Part shown: positions 28,008-37,423 of the stretch, in pieces
Numbering within the stretch: the stretch's first letter is position 1
How the letters are laid out: each line of letters starts with the position of its first letter
DNA from: SG8-40 sp963792855
Lineage (GTDB): Bacteria; Pseudomonadota; Gammaproteobacteria; Burkholderiales; Eutrophovitaceae
DNA: 64,000 nucleotides
Assembly: GCA_963792855.1 (NCBI GenBank)
Contig: CAWBXZ010000006.1
Location: forward strand, 248,001 to 312,000
Direction: 5' to 3'
The notes under the pieces: generated by a model
What the model was told of the DNA's origin: nothing
The model's database searches: none
What the model saw: only the letters and a program-made list of their open reading frames with translations
Position numbers and translations under genes: made by a program

Positions 28008-29197
28008 CCAAGCCGATGACCCATCATTCGTCACGCCGCGATTTCCTGACAGGAGTCGGTGCGCTGGCCGGCGTGTCCTTGCTGCCTTTGGCGGGTTGCG
28101 CCAAATCGGACAAGGTACGTGTCGGCTTCATGCTGCCGTACACCGGAACCTTTGCGCAACTCGGCATCGCAATCGAAAACGGATTCCGCCTGGCACTTGC
28201 CGGTCAGGGCGGCAAGCTTGGCGGCCGCGACGTCGAGTACTTCAAGGTCGACGATGAATCCAATCCGGCGAAAGCCACCGACAACGCCAACAAGATCATC
28301 ACGCGCGACAAGGTCGACGTTGTTGTCGGCACCGTTCACTCCGGCGTTGCCATGGGTATGATAAAGGTCGCGCGCGAAACCGGATCGCTGGTGCTGATTC
28401 CGAATGCCGGTGCCAACGCCGCAACCGGTGAACTGTGTTCGCCGAATGTGTTCCGCACTTCCTTTTCCAACTGGCAGCCGACGCACCCGCTGGGCAAGGT
28501 CATGGTCGAAAACGGGCACAAAAAGGCGGTATTCATCACGTGGAAGTATGCCGCGGGCGAGGAGTCCCTCGCTTCGTTTGGCGAAGGTTACCGCGCAGCC
28601 GGCGGCAGCGTCATAAAAGAACTGTTCGTGCCCTTTCCAAACGTCGAATTCCAGGCGCTGCTGACCGAGATCGCCGCGCTCCAGCCCGACGCCGTGGCCT
28701 GTTTTTTTGCCGGCGGTGGCGCGGTGAAGTTCGTCAAGGATTATGCCGCCGCGGGTCTCAAGGACAAAATTCCCTTGTATGGTTCCGGTTTCCTTACCGA
28801 AGGTGTGCTCGAGGCACAAGGCGAGGCTGCCGAAGGCGTGATGACCACGTTGCATTATGCGGATTCGCTCGACAACGCGCAGAACAAGGCGTTCCGTTCC
28901 GCCTACCGCGATGCCTACGGCACTGACGCGGATGTGTATGCGGTGCAGGGTTATGACACTGGACTGCTGTTGATCCAGGCGCTGGAGAAGACGGGTGGCG
29001 ACATTACCGACCGCGCAGCTGTTATCGCCGCGATGGAGGGTGCGGTGATCGACAGTCCGCGCGGCCAATGGACGATGTCGAAAGCACACAACCCGATTCA
29101 GGACTTCTACTTGCGCCGCGTCGAGAACGGCGACAACAAGGTCATCGGTGTCGCGTGGAGCGCGCTCGAAGATCCGGCGCGTGGTTGCGACATGTAA
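28004..29197 (+). CDS. ABC importer substrate-binding protein (LivK-type, probable aromatic acid)
   Basis: A periplasmic-binding protein of 397 residues, type I fold, of the branched-chain amino acid family. The N-terminus carries both a twin-arginine motif (SSRRDFLTG, about residues 9-17) and a lipobox (LPLAGC, about 30), suggesting a Tat-exported lipoprotein. The mature start KVRVGFMLPYTGTFAQLG is the typical first strand. Members of this subfamily located with benzoate genes bind aromatic carboxylates, so benzoate is the likely ligand here. It is co-translated with the ligase and precedes livH by 172 bases. Confidence 0.9.
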   Translation: MTKPMTHHSSRRDFLTGVGALAGVSLLPLAGCAKSDKVRVGFMLPYTGTFAQLGIAIENGFRLALAGQGGKLGGRDVEYFKVDDESNPAKATDNANKIITRDKVDVVVGTVHSGVAMGMIKVARETGSLVLIPNAGANAATGELCSPNVFRTSFSNWQPTHPLGKVMVENGHKKAVFITWKYAAGEESLASFGEGYRAAGGSVIKELFVPFPNVEFQALLTEIAALQPDAVACFFAGGGAVKFVKDYAAAGLKDKIPLYGSGFLTEGVLEAQGEAAEGVMTTLHYADSLDNAQNKAFRSAYRDAYGTDADVYAVQGYDTGLLLIQALEKTGGDITDRAAVIAAMEGAVIDSPRGQWTMSKAHNPIQDFYLRRVENGDNKVIGVAWSALEDPARGCDM

Positions 29198-29369
29198 GGC
29201 GCTGATCGTCGAGTGAGTTCTCCCGGACCACGATCCGGCCGTTTGCCGGAAGCGGAGCCTGCGGCTACTTTGGCGCTTCACGCGCGGCATGGCAGTGTGG
29301 CGAACGCCGTCCCGCTTATCCCTTTCCGGCGGCGCGCCGCCTAGGCGAGCGGCTATCGACTGGAATTCC

Positions 29370-30269
29370 ATGGACCCGACCATTTTTCTGATCCAGCTTC
29401 TGAACGGTGTTCAGTACGGGCTGTTGCTGTTCCTGGTCGCCAGCGGGCTGACGCTCATCTTCGGCATCATGGGCGTCATCAACCTGGCTCACGGCAGTTT
29501 CTACATGGTGGGCGCGTACCTGGCGTGGTCGCTCACGCAGACCTTCGGGAACTTCTGGATCGCGCTTGCCGCCGGCATCGTGCTCTCGGTTGTTCTCGGA
29601 ATGCTGCTCGAGTGGCTGTTCATTCGGCACCTGTATCGCCGCGATCATCTGCAACAGGTGCTGCTCACCTACGGGCTGATACTCATTTTCTCCGAGCTGC
29701 GCAGCATGATATGGGGCGACGACGTGCATGGTGTCGCTGTGCCCGCCATGCTCGCCGGATCAATTGCGCTCACCGACACACTGGCCTATCCGGTGTACCG
29801 TTTCTGGCTCTCGGCAATCTGCGTGTTGCTTGCCGGGCTGATGTACTACCTGATTCAGCACACACGGCTTGGCATGATGATACGTGCTGGCGCATCGAAC
29901 CGGGAGATGACGCAGTCGCTGGGGATCGACATCGGCTTGCTCTACCGGTTGGTGTTTGCGTTAGGTGTTGCACTCGCTGCGTTTGCCGGCATGATTGCGG
30001 CACCGGTGTCATCGGTGTTTCCCGGCATGGGCAATCAGGTCCTGATTCTGTGTTTCGTCGTGGTCGTCATCGGCGGAATCGGGTCGGTCAAGGGCGCACT
30101 GGCCGCGGCACTGCTGATCGGGTTGATCGACACGTTCGGAAAAGTGGTCGAGTTTGAGATCGCCGGCTTTCAGGTGCTGCCCGAGTTGGCCGGAATGAGC
30201 GTGTTCGTGATGATGGCGATCGTGCTGTTGTGGCGACCGGAAGGACTGTTTACGCGGAGTTTGCGTTGA
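29370..30269 (+). CDS. ABC importer permease (LivH-type)
   Basis: An inner-membrane permease of 299 residues with about eight hydrophobic helices. The signature GVQYGLLLFLVASGLTLIFG at the N-terminus and GASNREMTQSLGIDI near residue 185 (the cytoplasmic coupling loop) are LivH hallmarks. The open frame begins at 29289, but the homology starts at the ATG at 29370. Its TGA overlaps the TTG start of the next permease (TTGA). It should form a heterodimer with the LivM-type protein and pass the LivK-bound substrate, probably benzoate, into the cytosol. Confidence 0.92.
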   Translation: MDPTIFLIQLLNGVQYGLLLFLVASGLTLIFGIMGVINLAHGSFYMVGAYLAWSLTQTFGNFWIALAAGIVLSVVLGMLLEWLFIRHLYRRDHLQQVLLTYGLILIFSELRSMIWGDDVHGVAVPAMLAGSIALTDTLAYPVYRFWLSAICVLLAGLMYYLIQHTRLGMMIRAGASNREMTQSLGIDIGLLYRLVFALGVALAAFAGMIAAPVSSVFPGMGNQVLILCFVVVVIGGIGSVKGALAAALLIGLIDTFGKVVEFEIAGFQVLPELAGMSVFVMMAIVLLWRPEGLFTRSLR

Positions 30270-31333
30270 ACCATCGTTACCAACAGGCTGCGCTGCTGGC
30301 CGCCATCGCCTTGTTGCTCGTGTTTCCGTTGCTGGGCGACCGCTTCTACGTTCAGTTCGTCACCAGGATGCTTATCATGGTGGTGTTTGCCAGCAGTCTG
30401 AACCTGCTGGTCGGTTATACCGGGCTGGTCAGCCTCGGCCACGCCGCGTTTTTCGGGGTCGCCGGTTACATCGTCGCGCTGTACTCACCGGAGACGCACG
30501 CCGCGGGTTTCTGGTCCAGTCTGGCGCTGTCGGTCTTCGGCGCGGCGTTGCTGGCGTGCCTGATCGGGCTGCTGGTGCTGCGTACCAGCGGGATTTTCTT
30601 CATCATGGCCACACTCGCGTTCGCCGAGATGCTGTTCTATCTGTTTCACGACACGTCCATCGCCGGTGGTTCCGACGGCATCTACATCAATGAGCGGCCG
30701 ATCCTGACGATCGGTGGCTGGGTGCCGATCGACCTTTCGAACTTCGTGCATTTCTATTACCTCGTGCTGGCGCTCGCTGCCGCGGTGATTATTCTGTTGC
30801 ACGTCATCCTGCAATCACCTTTCGGAAAAGTCATTGTTGGAATTCGCGTCAATGAGCACCGCATGCGCTCGATCGGGTTCGATACCTTTCGTTACAAGCT
30901 TGTGTGCTTCGTCATTGCAGGTGCGCTCGCCGGCCTCGCCGGTTATTTGTCGGCGGTGCAGTTCGGTGTCGTCAACCCGGAGATGCTCGGCTGGCACCAG
31001 TCGGGTTCCGTGTTGATGATGGTGATTCTCGGCGGACTGGGCACGCTCGCCGGTCCGGTTCTCGGGGCGTTCTCCCTGATGATGCTGGAAGAATTCTTTC
31101 AGTCTCTGACCAAGCACTGGCAATTGCTGACCGGCGCGGTCATTGTCCTGGTCGCGTTGTATCTGCCACGCGGGCTCGCCGGGTTGCTGCCGGCGCAGTC
31201 GGCAGGTGACGGCAAAGCACCGCCTCCCGGAGCCTTACCGGATGCCGGTGCGACTTCATCCGGCACCGCTCCATCCAGCAACGTGCCGTCGAATGCGGCG
31301 CATTCGCCTGCGGCACAGCGCAACCGTGTCTGA
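30266..31333 (+). CDS. ABC importer permease (LivM-type) with low-complexity tail
   Basis: The second inner-membrane permease subunit of the Liv-type importer, 355 residues from the TTG at 30266. Helices include LNLLVGYTGLVSLGHAAFFGV (split across the N-terminal third) and the coupling loop GIRVNEHRMRSIGFD near residue 200. The final 50 or so residues (GDGKAPPPGALPDAGATSSG and beyond) are Pro/Ala/Ser-rich and not part of the usual LivM fold, so they are probably a disordered cytoplasmic tail. The start overlaps livH by four bases; the stop overlaps the livG start by eight. Confidence 0.9.
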   Translation: MNHRYQQAALLAAIALLLVFPLLGDRFYVQFVTRMLIMVVFASSLNLLVGYTGLVSLGHAAFFGVAGYIVALYSPETHAAGFWSSLALSVFGAALLACLIGLLVLRTSGIFFIMATLAFAEMLFYLFHDTSIAGGSDGIYINERPILTIGGWVPIDLSNFVHFYYLVLALAAAVIILLHVILQSPFGKVIVGIRVNEHRMRSIGFDTFRYKLVCFVIAGALAGLAGYLSAVQFGVVNPEMLGWHQSGSVLMMVILGGLGTLAGPVLGAFSLMMLEEFFQSLTKHWQLLTGAVIVLVALYLPRGLAGLLPAQSAGDGKAPPPGALPDAGATSSGTAPSSNVPSNAAHSPAAQRNRV

Positions 31334-32083
31334 AGCCGTTCTCCAAACTCGCAATCTGTCGCGCCATTTCGAGGGGCTTGCCGCCGTCGATGGTGTTTCC
31401 CTGACTTGCCGGATGCGCGAAGTGCATGCGGTGATCGGCCCCAATGGCGCGGGCAAGAGCACGCTTGTCAATCTGCTCTCCGGCGATTTGCGACCGAGTG
31501 CCGGCCATGTGTATCTGCGCGGCGAGGATGTAACGGGATTCACACCTGCACGCATTTCGCATCTCGGGGTTGGCCGTAGTTACCAGAAAACCAACGTGTT
31601 CCTGCCGTTCACCATATTCGAAAACTGCCGGCTGGCCGCGCAATCGCGCCTCGCGAGTTCGATGCGTTTTTTCCGGCCGGCGCGGCGCTACCGGGCGGTT
31701 TCGGATGCGGCCATGCATGCGATCGAGCAGGTCGGGCTTCAACGGGCAGGGCCGACAAGCCGGTCGAAACGCTGTCACACGGAGAGCAGCGTCAGGTTGA
31801 AATCGCCATGGCACTGGCCACCGAACCGAGCCTGTTGTTGCTTGACGAACCGTTGGCGGGCATGGGTGCCGAAGAATCGTTGCAGATTGTCGAACTGCTG
31901 AAAAGACTCGCAGATGACCACGCGATTCTTCTGGTGGAGCACGACATGGATGCCGTGTTTGCGCTCGCTGGCACCCTGACGGTGATGGTCAACGGCGCGG
32001 TGCTCGAGAGCGGGGAGCCGGAGGCGGTTCGTGCCAGCCGTTCGGTGCAGTTGGCCTACCTGGGCGACGAGCATCATGAGTAG
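31326..32083 (+). pseudogene. ABC importer ATPase (LivG-type), frameshifted
   Basis: The first part, from the GTG at 31326, has Walker A IGPNGAGKSTLVNLLSG and the Q-loop YQKTNVFLPFTIFEN region. After GLQRAG, near 31750, the frame changes, and the remainder reads DKPVETLSHGEQRQVEIAMA, LLLLDEPLAGMGAEE and LVEHDMDAVFALA to the stop at 32083. Signature, Walker B and H-loop are thus intact in the -1 frame, and one missing base in GCAGGGCCGACAAG explains it. If real, the importer lacks one ATPase and the LivF-type subunit would have to serve alone; a sequencing error is equally possible. Confidence 0.85.
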
Positions 32084-32792
32084 CGATATGCTCGTCGAAG
32101 CGCGCGGCATTCATGCCTACTACGGTGCCAGCCACATTCTGCATGGGGTCGATTTCACGATTCGCAGTGGTGAAACCATCGGGCTCATGGGTCGTAACGG
32201 CATGGGCAAGACAACATTGCTCAAGAGCATGCTGGGTCTTCTTCCCCCGCGCGAGGGCAGCGTCCTTGTGCGCGGGCGCGACATGACGCAGGCTGCGCCG
32301 CATCGCATTGCCCGGGCCGGCATTGCCTATGTGCCCGAAGGACGCGGAATCTTTCCCAATCTTTCGGTCAGGGAGAATCTCATCATGGCAGCGCGCGATG
32401 GGCCTGACGGGCGCAATGACTGGACGCTCGATCTGATCCTCTCGACGTTCCCGAGACTGCGCGAGCGGCTGAAACATGGCGGGCAGCAACTCTCCGGCGG
32501 CGAACAGCAGATGCTGACCATTGCGAGAGCGCTGCTTACCAACCCCGATCTGCTGATTCTGGATGAAGCAACGGAGGGACTGGCGCCACTGGTTGCGCAG
32601 GAAATCTGGCGCATTCTGCATCGCATTCGGCAAACCGGCATATCGTCGATTATTGTCGACAAGAACTACTCCGCCGTGTCCGGCATCACCGACCGGAACG
32701 TCATCCTGGTAAAAGGACGGGTCGTGTTCGATGGCGATAGCGACACCCTGGATGGGCAGCCCGATTCCCTGCGGTCCTGGCTGGGAGTCTGA
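32076..32792 (+). CDS. ABC importer ATPase (LivF-type)
   Basis: A cytosolic ATPase of 238 residues with Walker A GRNGMGKTTLLKS near residue 36, Q-loop/early motifs GIAYVPEGRGIFPNLSV, signature LSGGEQQM near 140 and Walker B LLILDEATEGLAP. YVPEGRGIFPNLSV is diagnostic of the LivF branch. The ATG at 32076 lies inside the final codons of livG (ATGAG..TAG overlap). Last transporter gene of the operon; the following hydrolase begins within about 60 bases. Confidence 0.93.
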   Translation: MSSDMLVEARGIHAYYGASHILHGVDFTIRSGETIGLMGRNGMGKTTLLKSMLGLLPPREGSVLVRGRDMTQAAPHRIARAGIAYVPEGRGIFPNLSVRENLIMAARDGPDGRNDWTLDLILSTFPRLRERLKHGGQQLSGGEQQMLTIARALLTNPDLLILDEATEGLAPLVAQEIWRILHRIRQTGISSIIVDKNYSAVSGITDRNVILVKGRVVFDGDSDTLDGQPDSLRSWLGV

Positions 32793-32851
32793 GACTGTAC
32801 ATCGAAGCGGACGGCCGGCGCATCGAGTACCGCATTGCCGCGCCCGCTGGC

Positions 32852-33568
32852 GTGCAGGCACAGCGCAGGACCACGCTGGTGCTGCTGCATGAGGGTCTCG
32901 GCTCGCTATCGATGTGGAAGGATTTTCCCGATGCGCTCGCTGCGGCAACCGGCCATTGCGTACTCGCCTACTCGCGCTACGGGTACGGTGCTTCCACCGG
33001 ACTGGGCGAGCCGCGCTGCGTTGACTATATGCACCGGGAAGCGCTGACTGCGTTGCCGCAACTTCTTGCCGGCCTGGGCATCGAGCGGCCGGTGCTCGTG
33101 GGTCACAGTGACGGCGCATCGATCGCGATCATCCATGCCGGCGGCGGTCATGCGGTGGCCGGCCTGGTTCTGCTCGCGCCGCACGTGTTTGTCGAAGAAG
33201 TCACGATAACGGGCATTGCGGCAGCGCGCCGCAGCTTCGAGACAACCGGTCTCGCGGCCAGACTGGCGCGCTATCACGATCATCCGCAATCCATGTTCCG
33301 CGGCTGGAACGATATCTGGCTCAAGCCCGAATTCCGTGACTGGAATATCGAAGCGTACGTCGGCAACATTCGCGCGCCGATGCTGGTGATGCAGAGCAGG
33401 AGTGATCCCTATGGCACACTCGCGCAAATCGAAGCGATCGAGCGACACGCCAGCGCTCCGGTGGAGACACATTTGTTCGCCGGGCGCAGCCACTCGCCGC
33501 ACGTCGATAGCAGGGACGAAACCATTGGCGCCGTCAACAGATTTGTGGGTTCGCTGAATGCATCCTGA
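32852..33568 (+). CDS. alpha/beta hydrolase of the box operon
   Basis: A soluble hydrolase of about 238 residues. LVLLHEGLGSLSMWKDFP holds the oxyanion region, GHSDGASIAI (about residue 90) the nucleophile elbow, SRSDPYGTL the Asp, and GRSHSPH the His. The reading frame upstream of the GTG at 32852 gives YIEADGRRIEYRIAAPAG, which looks like genuine N-terminal sequence; the true start may be the CTG at 32795, three bases after livF. Genes of this kind accompany benzoate and 4-hydroxybenzoate clusters and may act as a thioesterase or ring-fission hydrolase; the exact reaction is not known. Confidence 0.85.
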   Translation: MQAQRRTTLVLLHEGLGSLSMWKDFPDALAAATGHCVLAYSRYGYGASTGLGEPRCVDYMHREALTALPQLLAGLGIERPVLVGHSDGASIAIIHAGGGHAVAGLVLLAPHVFVEEVTITGIAAARRSFETTGLAARLARYHDHPQSMFRGWNDIWLKPEFRDWNIEAYVGNIRAPMLVMQSRSDPYGTLAQIEAIERHASAPVETHLFAGRSHSPHVDSRDETIGAVNRFVGSLNAS

Positions 33569-33693
33569 CCGCAGTCTGTTGCGGCCTGAACGGCGAACCA
33601 TCCGATGCGCTGCAATTCTGCGGGCGAGGATGGGCGTCGGTGTCATGATGCAGTGACAAACCGGCTCGTTGACAATCAGGTGCGCTGAACAAG

Positions 33694-36213
33694 ATGCTTC
33701 TCCGACGACTTGCCGGTGCGCTGCTGACCGGTCCGCTGTTCACCAACCGCACGCGCGTGGTGCTGTCGGTTCTCGCCATTGCGCTCGGTGTGGCGCTCGG
33801 CTATGCGATTCAGCTCATCAATCGCGCCGCGATTGATGAGTTTGGCCACGCCGTGCGTGTGCTCTCCGGCGAGTCCGACCTGACCGTGCGTGGTGCCCGG
33901 CGTGGTTTCTCCGAAAACGTCTACCCGTTGCTGGCGGGCCGCCCCGAAGTCCAGAGCGCAAGCCCGATGCTCGAAGTCAACGCACGTTTGGCCGATCGTA
34001 ACGAAGATGGCGAGTTTCGCAGCCTCGATGTGCTGGGGATCGACATTTTCCGGGCGGCGCGTATTCAACCGCAGCTGATGGTTGAAAGCGCTTCTCGCCT
34101 TGACATCTTGCGTGCGGATGCGGTGTTTCTTTCACCATCGGCGATGCAGTGGCTCGGTTTGCAGACCGGCGACCCGCTCGCGTTTCAGGTCGGAACCGAC
34201 CGTATCGAACTGCGTGTGGCCGGCCGGGTGCCCGCCGCGGGCGTCAATCATCGTCTCGCAGTCATGGATATCGCCGCAGTGCAGAGGCATTTCGGGCGAA
34301 TCGGATTGATCAACCGGATCGAGTTGAGACTTGCCCCCGCAGCGGATGTTGCGGCGGTGGCACAGCGGCTGCAGTCCCTGTTGCCGGCGGGCGTTTACGT
34401 CGAGGCGCCGCAAACGGTCAAACAAACAGCGGTGGCGATGACACGCGCGTATCGCGTCAATCTCAACGTGCTGGCGCTGGTTGCGCTGTTCACCGGCGGC
34501 CTGCTGGTATTTTCGACCCAGGCTTTATCGGTGGTGCAACGGCGTTCGCAACTGGCATTATTGCGCGTGCTCGGCGTAACGCGGCGCGGTCTCGTGATGT
34601 TGCTTGTCGCCGAAGCTGCCCTGCTCGGTGCGGCTGGTTCGTTACTCGGTTTGCTGCTGGGCCTTGCCGGCGCGCGTCTGGTACTCGGCTCGTTCGGTCC
34701 CGATCTCGGGGCGGGCATGTTCAGCGGCATGCAGGCACAGCTCACGTTCGAACCGCTCGCCGCGCTTCTCTTCATGTCACTGGGTGTTCTCGCAGCGGTT
34801 TGCGGAAGCACAGCGCCGGCGCTCGAAGCGGCGCGGACATCACCCGCGCAAGCCCTCAAAGCCGGTGACGAAACCCGCTTGTTCCGTCGCCTGACTCCGG
34901 TGTTCCCGGCGGTGCTGCTGCTGGCTGCCGGCGTGGGATGTGCGTTTATGCCGCCGGTCGCGGGATTGCCGCTGTTCGGCTATGTCTCTATTGCGATGCT
35001 GTTGCTCGGCACGATTGCCCTGATGCCGCGTGCGACTGTGGCCGTGCTCTCGCGCCTGCCATTGCCGCGGCGTATCGAATTCGCACTCGGACTGGCGCAA
35101 CTGCGCGCAGCACCCGGCCAGGCCATGGTCAGTCTTGCCTCGGTAGTTGCCGCCGTCAGCCTTGCCGCATCGGTTGCAATTATGGTCATGTCCTTTCGCA
35201 CGTCGCTGGAGAACTGGCTCGAGCACATCCTTCCCGGCGAGATGTTCGTGCGTACCAGCGGCCAGGGCGAAACGGCCTTTCTGTCTCCTCGAATGCAGAC
35301 GCTGGTTGCCGGTATCCCGGGCGTTCGACGTGTCGAGTTTCTCGCCGGTCAGCGCATCCAGCTCGAACCCGGACGCCCGCCGGTGACGCTGCTGGCACGG
35401 GAGGTTGACCCGCTCGATCCGGGTCGCGTGCTGTCGCTCGTCGGTAATGTGGTCGAGCCGCCTGAAGGAACACCTGCTGTCTGGATCAGTGAAATCGTCG
35501 CCGACATTTACCGTTACCGGGTCGGTGACGTCGTGCAGTTGCCGATTGGCGGAAATGCCGTTGCCGTGACGGTGGCCGGTATCTGGCGGGATTACGCGCG
35601 CATGAACGGCGCGCTGATGATGACGCTCGACACCTACCGGGAACTGACCGGCAGCGATCAGGTTGCGGATGCACAGCTATGGCTGGAAGACGGCACCGAT
35701 ACCGAGGCGGTGCGTCGCGCGTTGGGCGCAGTCTTGCCCGGGGAAGGTGTGCAAATCAGTCTGCCGAATGAATTGCGGCAGGAGTCGCTGAAGATATTCG
35801 ACCGCACGTTTGCCGTGACCTATGCGCTCGAGGCAGTTGCCATCGTGATCGGCCTGGCCGGCTTGTCGGCGAGCTTCAGCGCGCTCACGCTGGCGCGGCG
35901 CCGTGAGTTCGGCATGTTGCGCCACATTGGTTTTTCCCGCAGGCAGATCGTGCGCATGCTCGCCTTCGAAGGCGCACTGCTCAGTGCGCTGGGGCTGGCC
36001 ATCGGCCTGCTGCTGGGCTGGGTGATGAGCGTGGTATTGATCGATGTCGTCAACCGGCAATCGTTTCACTGGAGCATGGATGTGTATCTTCCCTGGTCCG
36101 GGCTGGTTGTATTCGGTGCGGCGATGCTTGCCGCCGCGGTCTTCGCTGCCGTCGTCAGCGCACGCCGCGCGGTGGCGGGGGAAGCTGTGCGGGCCGTAAG
36201 GGAAGACTGGTAG
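33694..36213 (+). CDS. FtsX-like ABC permease (839 aa)
   Basis: A large inner-membrane protein with two FtsX repeats: an N-terminal membrane helix (VVLSVLAIALGVALGYAIQL), a periplasmic domain, three helices around residues 255-390, a second set starting near 430, and a final helix trio ending at about 830. The layout matches the long permeases that work with LolD-type ATPases to extract lipids or export compounds. No ATPase gene is adjacent; the matching orphan is at 14677-15384. The next gene, AttH/CrtC-like, starts 8 bases after the stop, so the two are co-transcribed. Substrate unknown. Confidence 0.88.
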   Translation: MLLRRLAGALLTGPLFTNRTRVVLSVLAIALGVALGYAIQLINRAAIDEFGHAVRVLSGESDLTVRGARRGFSENVYPLLAGRPEVQSASPMLEVNARLADRNEDGEFRSLDVLGIDIFRAARIQPQLMVESASRLDILRADAVFLSPSAMQWLGLQTGDPLAFQVGTDRIELRVAGRVPAAGVNHRLAVMDIAAVQRHFGRIGLINRIELRLAPAADVAAVAQRLQSLLPAGVYVEAPQTVKQTAVAMTRAYRVNLNVLALVALFTGGLLVFSTQALSVVQRRSQLALLRVLGVTRRGLVMLLVAEAALLGAAGSLLGLLLGLAGARLVLGSFGPDLGAGMFSGMQAQLTFEPLAALLFMSLGVLAAVCGSTAPALEAARTSPAQALKAGDETRLFRRLTPVFPAVLLLAAGVGCAFMPPVAGLPLFGYVSIAMLLLGTIALMPRATVAVLSRLPLPRRIEFALGLAQLRAAPGQAMVSLASVVAAVSLAASVAIMVMSFRTSLENWLEHILPGEMFVRTSGQGETAFLSPRMQTLVAGIPGVRRVEFLAGQRIQLEPGRPPVTLLAREVDPLDPGRVLSLVGNVVEPPEGTPAVWISEIVADIYRYRVGDVVQLPIGGNAVAVTVAGIWRDYARMNGALMMTLDTYRELTGSDQVADAQLWLEDGTDTEAVRRALGAVLPGEGVQISLPNELRQESLKIFDRTFAVTYALEAVAIVIGLAGLSASFSALTLARRREFGMLRHIGFSRRQIVRMLAFEGALLSALGLAIGLLLGWVMSVVLIDVVNRQSFHWSMDVYLPWSGLVVFGAAMLAAAVFAAVVSARRAVAGEAVRAVREDW

Positions 36214-36220
36214 CCTGACG

Positions 36221-37321
36221 ATGACGAACCTCGTTCGCACTACGTTGTCCGGTCTGTTACTGGTGTGCTGCCTTGTGTCGGTATCGCCAGTCCACGGTGC
36301 CGATCGTGACGTCGCGTTGGCCGTCTATCCCGTGGCAGAACCGGATCGCGAGCTGACGTTCCCGCGCGACCATGGCGCGCATCCGGACTATCGCACCGAG
36401 TGGTGGTATGTGACCGGCTGGGTGGAGCACGAAGGTCTCGAGCGCGGCTTTCAGATCACGTTCTTTCGCAGCCGTCCCGGCGTGCAGGAGGACAATCAAT
36501 CCTCTTTTGCACCGACACAGCTTCTGTTCGCGCATGCGGCGATCTCCGATCCGCGACGCGGCCGCTTGTTGCACGATCAACGCGTTGCCCGCGAAGGATT
36601 CGGCCTGGCCTATGCGCGAACCGAAACAACGGACGTGGCGATCGACCGCTGGAAACTGGCGCACGTCGGCGACGGATACCATGCCAATATCGTTGCAGAG
36701 GAATTCGTTCTCGATCTGCGCCTCTCTCCGACACAGCCGCTGTTGCTTCAAGGGCAGGACGGCTTCAGTCGCAAAGGCCCGTTACCCCGGCATGCCAGTT
36801 ATTACTACAGCCTGCCGCAGCTGCAGGTCGAAGGAACGGTTCGCACCGACGCCGGAGAGGTCGCCGTTAAAGGCACAGCATGGCTCGATCACGAATGGTC
36901 GAGTCAAGTGCTGCCAGATGACGCGCAGGGGTGGGACTGGGTGAGCGTTAACCTCGCGGATGGCGGCGCGCTCATGGCGTTTCGCATGCGCTCGACCGGT
37001 GGCGGGACGTTATGGGCCGGGGGCAGCGTGCGTGATCGCCATGGCAGGTTAACGATACTGAAACGGGAGGATGTGGTATTCGAGCCGCATCGAATCTGGC
37101 GCTCTCCGAGAACGGGCGCCGAGTATCCGGTCGCGATGCGGGTTCGCGCCGGCCGGTTCGACCTGGAGATCGAACCGCTGATGGATGATCAGGAACTCGA
37201 TTCACGCGCCAGCACAGGCATCGTCTATTGGGAGGGCGCCGTGCGTGCCAGTGCCGGCGGCAAGACGATTGGCCGCGGATATCTGGAACTCACCGGCTAC
37301 GCGGACCGTCCGCAGATGTGA
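36221..37321 (+). CDS. AttH/CrtC-like lipocalin-fold exported protein
   Basis: A 366-residue protein with a signal peptide (TLSGLLLVCCLVSVSPVHG, about residues 8-27), then a double lipocalin-like domain. Family motifs are the HPDYRTEWWYVTGWVE region near residue 50, QLLFAHAAISD near 103 and GTAWLDHEWSS near 222. Relatives include carotenoid 1,2-hydratases (CrtC) and AttH proteins coded beside ABC permeases; here the permease context favours an AttH-type periplasmic role, with a hydrophobic ligand likely. It directly follows the FtsX permease. Confidence 0.88.
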   Translation: MTNLVRTTLSGLLLVCCLVSVSPVHGADRDVALAVYPVAEPDRELTFPRDHGAHPDYRTEWWYVTGWVEHEGLERGFQITFFRSRPGVQEDNQSSFAPTQLLFAHAAISDPRRGRLLHDQRVAREGFGLAYARTETTDVAIDRWKLAHVGDGYHANIVAEEFVLDLRLSPTQPLLLQGQDGFSRKGPLPRHASYYYSLPQLQVEGTVRTDAGEVAVKGTAWLDHEWSSQVLPDDAQGWDWVSVNLADGGALMAFRMRSTGGGTLWAGGSVRDRHGRLTILKREDVVFEPHRIWRSPRTGAEYPVAMRVRAGRFDLEIEPLMDDQELDSRASTGIVYWEGAVRASAGGKTIGRGYLELTGYADRPQM

Positions 37322-37423
37322 GCAGTACCCCGGAATCGTGCAAGGGTCGGCGGATCGCTTCAGTTAATCCGGTCTGCAAACTGATAGACTCCCTCGCGTT
37401 ATCAATTAGGGCAGGACAGTCAG

